From Streptomyces sp. NBC_01231 (lineage in GTDB: Bacteria; Actinomycetota; Actinomycetes; Streptomycetales; Streptomycetaceae): 64,000 nucleotides of DNA. The stretch is from NCBI GenBank assembly GCA_035999765.1, contig CP108521.1, forward strand, positions 4,092,001 through 4,156,000. The letters run 5' to 3'. The first letter of the stretch is position 1, and every line of letters starts with the position of its first letter. Under the pieces are notes generated by a model. That model ran no database searches, was not told the DNA's origin, and was given only the letters and a program-made list of their open reading frames with translations. This document shows positions 36,105 to 43,593 of this stretch, piece after piece. Made by a program: the position numbers and the translations under genes.

Positions 36105-36240
36105 CCTACCGGCGCCCCCACGGTGTCAACACGCGGACAAGCCCGGCTGGGCGTCGGGTGGGACCCACGTCACAGGGAGCGCGGCCGGCTCAGTGCGCGC
36201 AGCGCGGCGACGGAGCTGCGGGCAGGACGCCTGTCCGTAT

Positions 36241-36282
36241 GTATCGCAGAAGATCCCGGCCGTATCGCAGAAGGTCCCGCCG
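36241..36282. repeat. 21-bp tandem duplication upstream of the helicase
   Basis: GTATCGCAGAAGATCCCGGC plus one base (36241-36261) is repeated at 36262-36282 with three changes. It lies in the short gap between the MFS gene end and the helicase start. Confidence 0.8.
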
Positions 36283-36315
36283 CTGATGGAGTCCCCTGCC
36301 CGCGGTTGCCCGCGG

Positions 36316-37926
36316 TCACGCCCTGGTCGACGGCAACAGTCGCCTCGTCACCCAGGCCCCCACCAGCGCCACCCCCGCCATCGGCAGGAACACCGCGAGG
36401 AAGGCTGCGGGATGGGTACCGGACGCTTCTGTGACCGTGTGGCTGACGCTGCCGCCGCCCAGGGCCGCGAAGGCCGCGCCGCCCGCCGAGAGCAGGATCA
36501 CGTTGGACAGGCCGTCGGAGATCTGGAGGGCGGCGGAGTTGGTGCCGGCCTCCTCCGGGGCGGAGAGATGGAGCAGGAGCACGCTGGTCGAGGAGATCAC
36601 CAGGCCCATGCCGAAGCAGCCGAAGGCCCACGCGACGGCCACGGTCCAGACGGGCACGGAGTCGATCAGCACGCTCGGCGCGGCGGCGATCGCGGCGGCC
36701 ACCAGCACCATCCCGAGCGTCATCAGCCGTTCCTGGTACGGCGCCACGCGCGGCCGGGACTGCACCCACGACCCCAGCGCCCAGGTCCCGCCGCCCGCCG
36801 CGAGCGAGAACCCGGCCAGCGTCGGGGACAGCCCCCGCTGGGTGACCAGCATCAGCGGCACGAAGGACTCGGCCGCGATGAAGGACCCCGCGGCGACCCC
36901 GCGCAACAGCACGACGGACGGCAGTCCGCGCGCCGCCCGATACGTGCCGCGCGGCAGCAGCCCCAGAGCCGCCGGCACGAGCAGGGCGGCACCAACGGCA
37001 CCGGGGACCAGCGACATCCACCGCAGATCCTGTGCGGCGTACTGGAGCAGCCCCGCACCGAGGGAGATCCCTGACGCGAGCCGAATACGCCGCCGATCGA
37101 AGGAGCCACGGCCTCCCGCTGACCGCCCGCGCTTCACGGAACCACCGCCGCGGCGGCTGCCTCTGCGGTGGTCGGCATCACCTTCTGCATCGGCACCGGC
37201 TTGGGCTTCGGTTTCGGCTTCGGCTTCGACTCCGGCTTGGGCTTCGGCTTCGGCTTCGGCTTCGGCGGACGCAGCGGTGACCGGACCTGCCGCCCGTCGC
37301 CGTATCTGCGGCAGCGCGAGCGCCAGCGGAAACACCACCAGCACCGGAATCCCGACGAACACCCAGCGCCAGCCGAGATGTTCGGTCACCGCACCCGCGG
37401 CAAGCGGTCCGACGATCGACGGCACCACCCAACTCGCGGCGAAGGCCGCCATGATGGCCGGCCGCAACCGCTCCGGGTACGCCCGCCCCACGACGACGTA
37501 CAACGCGACGACCACCAGCCCGCCCCCGAGCCCCTGCACGGCCCGCCCGAGGATGAACAGCCACATCGCGGTCGCCGTACCCGCCAACAGCAGTCCGGCA
37601 GCGAAGGCGGCGATCCCCGTGGTCAGCGCCCCGAGCGGCCCCCGCCGGTCCGACCACTGTCCGGCGAGCACCATCCCGAACAGGCTGGTCGTGAAGTACC
37701 CCGAGAACGCGAACGCGTACAACGACACCCCGTCCAGCTCCCGCGCCGCGACCGGCATCGCCGTCCCCACGGCCGTCGCCTCGAACGCGATCAGCAGCAC
37801 GACGGAGACGATGCCGATGCTCAGCGCCCGATACGGACGGCTCAACACGGTCTCGTCCCGCGGAGTGCCAGGGGGCGAGGCTGCGATGTCCGCGACATCG
37901 GTGTCACGGGGTTCCAGGGCGGTCAT
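36316..37926 (-). CDS. MFS transporter with repeat-rich central loop
   Basis: The protein has 536 residues from the ATG at 37926, about 14 membrane helices, DHA2/EmrB-like drug-exporter type. The A-motif region GQWSDRRGPLGALTTG and motif C-like WVVPSIVGPLAAG are visible. The central cytoplasmic loop holds about 40 residues of Glu-Ala and Gln-Ala repeats (AEAEAEAEAQAGVEAEAE) followed by a basic stretch. The repeat DNA at about 37195-37275 is a run of GGCTTC units, so the length may vary between strains. The substrate is unknown. Confidence 0.9.
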   Translation of the reverse strand: MTALEPRDTDVADIAASPPGTPRDETVLSRPYRALSIGIVSVVLLIAFEATAVGTAMPVAARELDGVSLYAFAFSGYFTTSLFGMVLAGQWSDRRGPLGALTTGIAAFAAGLLLAGTATAMWLFILGRAVQGLGGGLVVVALYVVVGRAYPERLRPAIMAAFAASWVVPSIVGPLAAGAVTEHLGWRWVFVGIPVLVVFPLALALPQIRRRAAGPVTAASAEAEAEAEAQAGVEAEAETEAQAGADAEGDADHRRGSRRGGGSVKRGRSAGGRGSFDRRRIRLASGISLGAGLLQYAAQDLRWMSLVPGAVGAALLVPAALGLLPRGTYRAARGLPSVVLLRGVAAGSFIAAESFVPLMLVTQRGLSPTLAGFSLAAGGGTWALGSWVQSRPRVAPYQERLMTLGMVLVAAAIAAAPSVLIDSVPVWTVAVAWAFGCFGMGLVISSTSVLLLHLSAPEEAGTNSAALQISDGLSNVILLSAGGAAFAALGGGSVSHTVTEASGTHPAAFLAVFLPMAGVALVGAWVTRRLLPSTRA

Positions 37927-38142
37927 GGTCGCCAGCGTAAGGGCCAAGAACCACTGTGACCCCTGTCTGAAGCCTGGCCCGACCTGAGACCTTCGTCGTA
38001 CGACCACACCGGCCCCCACCTCCTTTCATGAACGCGGTGTGGCAGTCCCGTTGCGGCCCCCGGCTTTCTCTTGAGCCCCCTCCCCACCGCGCCCTACGGT
38101 CGTTCCACCGGGTTCGGAAGGAGCACCACGCTCCCCCGACAC

Positions 38143-38217
38143 GGCCGTGTGCCCGAGTGGTTCAGGGGCTCGCCTGCAAAGCGAGTTACGTGGGTTCGAA
38201 TCCCGCCACGGCCTCCA
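38143..38217 (+). tRNA. tRNA-Cys (anticodon GCA)
   Basis: GGCCGTG (38143-38149) pairs with CACGGCC (38207-38213), with discriminator T38214, the base expected for tRNA-Cys, and an encoded CCA (38215-38217). The anticodon stem CTCGC/GCGAG closes CTGCAAA, giving anticodon GCA. The T arm GTGGG-TTCGAAT-CCCGC has one mismatch-like pair. Confidence 0.94.
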
Positions 38218-38275
38218 GCGCCTGATCAGGCAAGACACGTCGCTTACCGCACCGCCTTACAAGGCAGGGCGGAAG

Positions 38276-38301
38276 GGGCGGCACCCTCCAGGGTGCCGCC
38301 C
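38276..38301 (+). terminator. Terminator after tRNA-Cys
   Basis: GGGCGGCACCC (38276-38286) pairs with GGGTGCCGCCC (38291-38301), followed by TCTTTTC. It is a classic stem plus T-rich tail. Confidence 0.9.
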
Positions 38302-38448
38302 TCTTTTCGCTCGCCCGCCTCAGTTCCGTCAACGTGCGACCTGCCGACCTCGGGTGTTGACTGATTATCAGAGTCCGCCGCGTCCGCCGCATCACCGCGA
38401 TCAGCACTCGGGTTCGATGTCGAATTTCCTCGTGCCGCAGAGGTAGCC

Positions 38449-39132
38449 ATGAGCAGAAATTTCTGGATGCGCATGTGCACGGCAGTAGCAATCACGCCGC
38501 TACTGGTCATCAGTGGTAGTTACGCATACAGCGCTCCACAACGCGCTCCTGCAACAGTGCGAGACGCAATCGAACAGGACATAGACACAGCGGTGCAAGG
38601 CGTCGACGACTTCTGGACGAAACACTGGTCGGAATTCTTCACCGAAACCTATTCCTCACCCACGGTTCTGGGCCTGTACGACGGTAGATCGGCGGACGCC
38701 CCCACCTGCGACGGGCAGCCACTGGAGGCAGGCAATGCGTTCTACTGTCCGACAGAGGACTACCTCGCCTGGGACATCGGACTCATGCAGACCGGCTATG
38801 CGACCGGAGACGCCTACGTGTACTTCGTCGTCGCACACGAGTGGGGACACGCGATACAAAGACGCCTCGATGTCCGATTGCAGGACGTCGCCGAGGAAAT
38901 ACAGGCCGACTGCCTCGCCGGGGCAGAACTCACGGGCTCCCAGGAGGACGGAACAATCGCCTTCGAAGACGGGGATGCCGACGAACTGGTGAAGGCCATA
39001 TACAGCGTTTCCGACGATCTTCCCTGGACCAATGTCGGGGACCACGGAGACGCCGACCAGCGAAGTAGCGCCTTTGTCAGGGGGATGAAAGGCGGGGTTG
39101 AATCCTGCCTGCCGCTGAAGGCTCTGCGCTAG
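38449..39132 (+). CDS. Secreted neutral zinc metallopeptidase-like protein, lower-GC gene
   Basis: The 227-residue precursor has a signal peptide (to about residue 29, SGSYAYSA). The zinc site H130-E131-x-x-H134 (AHEWGHAIQRRL) is followed by a likely third ligand E150 in EEIQADCLAG, the pattern of the YpfJ-like neutral zinc metallopeptidase family. Substrates are unknown. Codon use stands out: A/T third positions (ata, gca, aca, gga) are much more common than in neighbours. With its position beside tRNA-Cys, this suggests acquisition by transfer. No integrase or direct repeat of the tRNA end was seen. Confidence 0.82.
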   Translation: MSRNFWMRMCTAVAITPLLVISGSYAYSAPQRAPATVRDAIEQDIDTAVQGVDDFWTKHWSEFFTETYSSPTVLGLYDGRSADAPTCDGQPLEAGNAFYCPTEDYLAWDIGLMQTGYATGDAYVYFVVAHEWGHAIQRRLDVRLQDVAEEIQADCLAGAELTGSQEDGTIAFEDGDADELVKAIYSVSDDLPWTNVGDHGDADQRSSAFVRGMKGGVESCLPLKALR

Positions 39133-39212
39133 CCAGGAGTAGAGGGGCGTCACCTCCCCGGGTTACAGGTCAGCCCCTGCCCTGTGAGATCAGACCCGTC
39201 TGCCGTGCGGGG

Positions 39213-40373
39213 TCAGAGCACCCCGCTCTGCTCGTCCTGGAACAGCTTTGTCCAGTAGTGCCAGTCGGCGGCGGCCGTGGTTGCCGCCGGGTCGATCGCC
39301 GACAGCAGTTGAATCATCGTCATCGCGACCTGGGCGTAGCGATTGCGGGTCAGTTCGTGGGCCAGTGCCCCGTCGATCGTCCTCTCCCGGTGCAGGAGCC
39401 AGAGAGTGAAGGCGAGGGTGGAGATGTCGGTGTTCAGCGGGTGCAGGGTGGCGTCGGGCTCGCTCCAGTGCAGGACCGCGCCCGTCTCGCCGTCGACGAC
39501 CAGGCTGTTGTCCTCGACGAGGTGGCCGAGGCGTATCAGGTGGTCGGCGCGGGCCGGGAGGTTGTCCGCCCGTTCGTCGGCGCAGCTCTCGGCGAGGGTC
39601 GGCAGCGGCATGTCCGTGTCGAGGGAGAACAGGGTGCCGTCGTCGGGCAGGCCGGTCTCACGCAGGAAGCGGCGGGTCGGCTCGTGCGTGAGCGTGGTGG
39701 GGTAGTCGATGTCCTCGAAGCGCATCACCTTGCCCCGGCCGAACTGCTGGTCCAGGAGGCGGGGCGGGAGGTCAAGGGCGAGTCCGGTCTCCGAGCCGGG
39801 GCCGGCCACCAGGGCCAGCGGACGGATCAGGGCCGCGATCTTCCAGAACACGGGCACCTCGGCGCCCATGTCCTCCTCGAACACCGCCAGCAGTTGCCGC
39901 GTGGCGTCCTCGACCACTTTCGGTCCGAAACGGTCGGCGTAGGAGGCGAACTGGCCGCGCCGCCCGGTCAGTTCGTCCGTCGCCGTCGCGAAACGCACCA
40001 GGGTGGGCAGCGAGGGTGCCAGCGGGGCGCGGTCCATCAGGCCGGGACGGGCGTGGAAGAAGGACGTGGTCGAGACCTCGCCCGTGGCGCCGTCGAGCAG
40101 CAGCGACTCCGTCTCGTTCCCGTGCAGGTCGGGCAGCCCGCCCAGCACCAGTTGGTCGCGCAGGTCAGCCGCCAGCCGGTCCGGGGCGCCGGTCGAGTCG
40201 GCCACTCTCCGCAGGCCCTCCCGACGCAGCTCGGCGAAGGTGAACAGGCCGCTGTCGCCGGGCAGTCCGGGACCGGTCAGCCAGCGGCGCGTCGACGCGT
40301 GCGTGACGTAGGGGCCCAGTTCGGCCTCGGTCAGTCTGATCGTCGCCGGGCAGGCTTCGGTCGTCGTCATCAT
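39213..40373 (-). CDS. SUKH-4-type immunity-like protein, two related halves
   Basis: The protein has 386 residues from the ATG at 40373, preceded by GGGGGAA. The sequence falls into two similar halves: the first has RRWLTGPGLPGDSGLFTF and LLLDGATGEVSTTSF, the second has RRFLRETGLPDDGTLFSL and LVVDGETGAVLHWSE. The D-G-x-T-G-x-V strand pair and the preceding LP-D-x-x-LF match SUKH-superfamily immunity proteins, which protect against polymorphic toxins. No toxin gene (WXG, RHS, nuclease) is adjacent, so it may be an orphan immunity or housekeeping member. It converges with the zinc peptidase gene. Confidence 0.75.
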   Translation of the reverse strand: MMTTTEACPATIRLTEAELGPYVTHASTRRWLTGPGLPGDSGLFTFAELRREGLRRVADSTGAPDRLAADLRDQLVLGGLPDLHGNETESLLLDGATGEVSTTSFFHARPGLMDRAPLAPSLPTLVRFATATDELTGRRGQFASYADRFGPKVVEDATRQLLAVFEEDMGAEVPVFWKIAALIRPLALVAGPGSETGLALDLPPRLLDQQFGRGKVMRFEDIDYPTTLTHEPTRRFLRETGLPDDGTLFSLDTDMPLPTLAESCADERADNLPARADHLIRLGHLVEDNSLVVDGETGAVLHWSEPDATLHPLNTDISTLAFTLWLLHRERTIDGALAHELTRNRYAQVAMTMIQLLSAIDPAATTAAADWHYWTKLFQDEQSGVL

Positions 40374-40502
40374 GTGTTCCCCCGCGTGTACGTGCTCACA
40401 GTCCCCGCCGTGGGCACGCCCGGCCCGACCAGCTCCGGCAGCGTCCCCACTGCCCAGAACATTACGCGCCACCACTGACAACGCCCCCGGACCAGGAAGA
40501 CG

Positions 40503-41147
40503 TCAGACCACCCTGGCCCGTTCCCGTCCCGCCACGATCGCGTCCACCGTCTCAGCCGCGGTCAGCGTGGAGGTGTCCAGCCACAGACCGATCCGCGGTG
40601 TCGACGCCCGCAGCACCTCGTCCAGCATCCCGATCGACCAGGAGGCCCCCGCCGCCGGTCGCCCAGCCGGCGTCGAAGCCCGATTCGCAGCCCGGTCCGG
40701 AGCCCGATTCGCAGCCCGGTCCCGGGCCCGTTCCGTGGCCGGTTCCCCAGCCGATCCGTAGCCGGTCTTCGCGCGCCCGGCCTCTCGGAGGGCGACGGTC
40801 TCGGCACTCGGCGCCAGCACGACCACGTACAGCGGGCGGGTGCGGACCAGTTCGACGTACGCCGCCAAGTCCGGTCCCAGCAGCACGTCCTGCACGACAG
40901 CGGTGAACCCCGCCTCCGCGTACGCGTCCGCCGTCGTCGCCGACAGCCGGTACCGCAGCCGGAGTTGGGCCTCGGCCGCACCACCGGACTCGGCTCCGGG
41001 CGTGAACTCCTCACGCCCCGACACGATCATCCGCCGGAAGACGTCACCCCGGACATGCGCGGCCCTCGGCAGCCTCTCCGCCAGGGTCTGCGCCACCGTC
41101 GACTTCCCGGCCGCCATCACGCCGGTGATGACCACGACCCCGCGCAT
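40503..41147 (-). CDS. P-loop kinase-like protein (zeta/AAA_33 type)
   Basis: The protein has 214 residues from the ATG at 41147. Walker A is GVMAAGKST near residue 9, followed by HVRGDVFRRMI, the conserved D of small-molecule kinases, and VVLAPSAETVALREAGR with the lid arginines. It should be a phosphotransferase for a small molecule or a zeta-like kinase. A repeat insertion RARDRAANRAPDRAANRAS replaces part of the lid. Its start codon shares one base with the stop of the microprotein gene (TGATG), which is coupled in turn to the molybdenum subunit, so it belongs to the XDH-family operon. Confidence 0.82.
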   Translation of the reverse strand: MRGVVVITGVMAAGKSTVAQTLAERLPRAAHVRGDVFRRMIVSGREEFTPGAESGGAAEAQLRLRYRLSATTADAYAEAGFTAVVQDVLLGPDLAAYVELVRTRPLYVVVLAPSAETVALREAGRAKTGYGSAGEPATERARDRAANRAPDRAANRASTPAGRPAAGASWSIGMLDEVLRASTPRIGLWLDTSTLTAAETVDAIVAGRERARVV

Positions 41148-41284
41148 CACGCGAAGTACACGCCCCCGACCACGACCACGACGGCCGCCACCACGAACAG
41201 CAGGATCCACAGCGCAACCTTCCCCACGCCGGGCGGGGGTTCGTAGCGCGGCTGGTCGCCCAGGTCGGGCTCCGGCGTGCTCAC
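41147..41284 (-). CDS. 45-residue membrane microprotein in the XDH-family operon
   Basis: A GTG at 41284 overlaps the stop of the molybdenum-subunit gene (GTGA), and its own TGA overlaps the kinase start. The translation begins with a proline-rich soluble part (STPEPDLGDQPRYEPPPGVG) followed by one hydrophobic helix (VALWILLFVVAAVVVVVGGV). It is too short for standard gene calling; coupling on both sides is the main support. It may anchor or assemble the operon's enzyme at the membrane, by inference only. Confidence 0.75.
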   Translation of the reverse strand: MSTPEPDLGDQPRYEPPPGVGKVALWILLFVVAAVVVVVGGVYFA

Positions 41285-43593
41285 TGGGCGGTCACCACCG
41301 CCGCCTGCGGGCGGATCGGGAGCCGGTTCACGGGGCGGCCCGTCGCGGCCCGGACCGCGGAGGCGATCGCCGCGGGGGACGTCACCACCGGGACCGCGCT
41401 GACCGCCTTCGCGCCGAAGGGGGCGACCACATCACGTTCCTCGACCAGCTTCACGATCCGGATGTCCGGGGCGTCCAGGGCCGTCGGCAGGGCGTACCCG
41501 GTGAGGTCGGGGTGGCGGATCACCCCGCGGTTGCTGCGCAGGTTCTCGGTGAGCGCGATGCCCACGCCCTGGGTGACGCCCGCCTCGATGCGTGCCACCA
41601 GCTGAGCCGGGTTCAGCACCCGGCCGACGTCCTGGGCGAGCGCGAGCTCCACCACGCGCACCGAGCCCAGCTCGATGTCGACGTCCACGACGGCCCGGAC
41701 CGCGCAGAAGGCGAGCCCCACGAAGGCGTCGCCCTGGCCGGTCTCGTCCAGCGGTTCGGTCGGGTGCGGGCGGCACTGGGCCGTCGCCCACAGCTCCTTG
41801 CCGTCCATCGCCTCGGTGACGGTGGTCGACAGCACGCCGTCGTACGAGGTGATCTTGCCGTCGGTGATCTGGAGCAGCTCCGTGGACATCCCGAACTTGT
41901 GCGCGAGGGGCTGCAGCAGCTGCGTACGGACCATCTTCGCCGCGCGTTCCACCGCACCGCCCGACACCCAGGTGTGGCGGCCGCGGCAGCTCGGGCCGGC
42001 CGACGGCTGGTCGGTGTCGACGGGGGCCACGTGGACCTCGTCGATACCGAGGGTCTCCTGGACGATCTGCCGGGCCAGTGTGGTGAAGCCCTGGCCGGTC
42101 TCCACCGCCGCGCACAGCACCGTCGCCACGCCGTCCTGGACCCGGACGGTGGCCGTGGAGACCTCGTCCGTGCCCTCCGCGCCCAGCATGTGCACCATGC
42201 CCAGGCCGTACCCGACACCCCGGCGCACCGCGCCCGGTTCGCCCGCGCCCTCGGGGCCGCCGGGCAGCAGCCACAGGTCCTCGGGCGTGTCCTTGGGGAG
42301 CGCGGGGAGCGGGAAGTCCCGTACGGCCTGCAGCAGTTCGGCGACCGGCGCCGGGCAGGTCACGCTCTGGCCGGTCGGCAGGACGTCCCCCGTGGCCATC
42401 ACGTTGCGCAGCCGCAGCTCGGCCGGGTCGACGCCGAGTTTCTTGGCCAGCTTGTCCATCTGCGCCTCGTAGGCGGCGCACACCTGCATCGCGCCCTCGC
42501 CGCGCACATGACCGGAGGGCGGGTTGTTGGTGCGCACGGCCCAGCCCTCGATGAAGGCGTTCGGGACGATGTACGGGCCGCAGGCGAACGAGACCGCGGC
42601 GGCCAGCGACTCGGACGAGGTGTCCGCGTACGCACCCGCGTCGAGCAGGATCTGTGCCTCGACCTTCACCAGCCGGCCTTCGGCGTCGGCGTGGTGGCGG
42701 TACCTCAGCAACGTCGGATGCCGGTGCGCGTGGCCCAGGAAGGACTCCTCGCGCGTCGCGGTGATCTTGACCGGGCAGCCGGTCCGGAGCGCGAGCAGGC
42801 CCAGCGGAAGCTGGAAGCCCTGGTCCTCGCGGTCCGCGGTGGCGCCGGGCACACCGGTGACGACGACCTTCACACGCTCCGGTTCCAGGCCGTAGCAGGC
42901 GGCCGCGGTGTCGCGGTCGGTGTGCGGGTCCGTGGAGGCCACGTACAGTTCCACGCCGCCGTCGGGTCGCGGCACGGCGAGTCCGGCCTCGGCGCCGATG
43001 GGGGCGGGATCCTGGCGGCCGATGCGGTACAGGCCCTCCACCACGATGTCGCCGACCGCGTCCGGGTCGCCGTGGCGCAGGGGGATGTGCCGGATCAGGT
43101 TGCCGTCGGGGTGCAACGCCTCGGCCTCGAAGGCCTGCTCGGGGTCGGTCACCGGGTCGAGCACCTCGTACTCGACGATGACGGCGGCCGCGGCCATCCG
43201 CGCGGTGTCGGGATGGTCGGCGGCGACGGCCGCGATGGGCTCGCCGTGGTGGCGTACGACATCGGAGGCGAACACCGGACGGTCGGGTCTGCCGCGGCCG
43301 TGCAGCGCGCTGCCGGGCACGTCCTCGTGCGTGACGACGGCTCGTACACCGGGCATCTCACGCGCGTGGGAGGTGTCGATGGACAGGATGCGCGCGTGCG
43401 GGTGCGGGGAGCGCAGCACGGCCGCCCACAGCAGGCCCTCGGCCCACAGGTCGGCCGCGTACGGGAAGGTGCCCTCGGTCTTGGCGCGGGCCTCGGCGGT
43501 CGGCAGGGACACGCCGAGGCCGTGCGGGATCGGCTCGGGGGCGGTTGCGGCCTCCGCGGTGGCGGTGGTCGCGGTGGCGGCTTCGTTGCTCAC
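41281..43593 (-). CDS. Xanthine dehydrogenase-family molybdenum-binding subunit
   Basis: The 770-residue protein has the aldehyde oxidase/XDH molybdopterin architecture: the small domain HPHARILSIDTSHAREMPGVRAVVTHEDVP, the HHGEPIAAVAA strand, HVRGEGAMQV with the R-G-x-G motif, AVETGQGFTTLARQIVQETLG with the molybdopterin glutamine, and DVGRVLNPAQLVARIEAG. The catalytic glutamate usually found in a G-V-G-E motif near the C-terminus appears to be missing: the matching stretch reads GAKAVSAVPVV (727-737). It overlaps the iron-sulfur gene by 4 bases. The substrate is unknown and activity may differ from true XDH. Confidence 0.92.
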   Translation of the reverse strand: MSNEAATATTATAEAATAPEPIPHGLGVSLPTAEARAKTEGTFPYAADLWAEGLLWAAVLRSPHPHARILSIDTSHAREMPGVRAVVTHEDVPGSALHGRGRPDRPVFASDVVRHHGEPIAAVAADHPDTARMAAAAVIVEYEVLDPVTDPEQAFEAEALHPDGNLIRHIPLRHGDPDAVGDIVVEGLYRIGRQDPAPIGAEAGLAVPRPDGGVELYVASTDPHTDRDTAAACYGLEPERVKVVVTGVPGATADREDQGFQLPLGLLALRTGCPVKITATREESFLGHAHRHPTLLRYRHHADAEGRLVKVEAQILLDAGAYADTSSESLAAAVSFACGPYIVPNAFIEGWAVRTNNPPSGHVRGEGAMQVCAAYEAQMDKLAKKLGVDPAELRLRNVMATGDVLPTGQSVTCPAPVAELLQAVRDFPLPALPKDTPEDLWLLPGGPEGAGEPGAVRRGVGYGLGMVHMLGAEGTDEVSTATVRVQDGVATVLCAAVETGQGFTTLARQIVQETLGIDEVHVAPVDTDQPSAGPSCRGRHTWVSGGAVERAAKMVRTQLLQPLAHKFGMSTELLQITDGKITSYDGVLSTTVTEAMDGKELWATAQCRPHPTEPLDETGQGDAFVGLAFCAVRAVVDVDIELGSVRVVELALAQDVGRVLNPAQLVARIEAGVTQGVGIALTENLRSNRGVIRHPDLTGYALPTALDAPDIRIVKLVEERDVVAPFGAKAVSAVPVVTSPAAIASAVRAATGRPVNRLPIRPQAAVVTAQ

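Noticed and set aside
38143..39212. Integrated element with att sites at tRNA-Cys
   Set aside because: No integrase and no second copy of the tRNA 3' end was found downstream to the end of the low-GC gene; transfer is only suggested by codon use.
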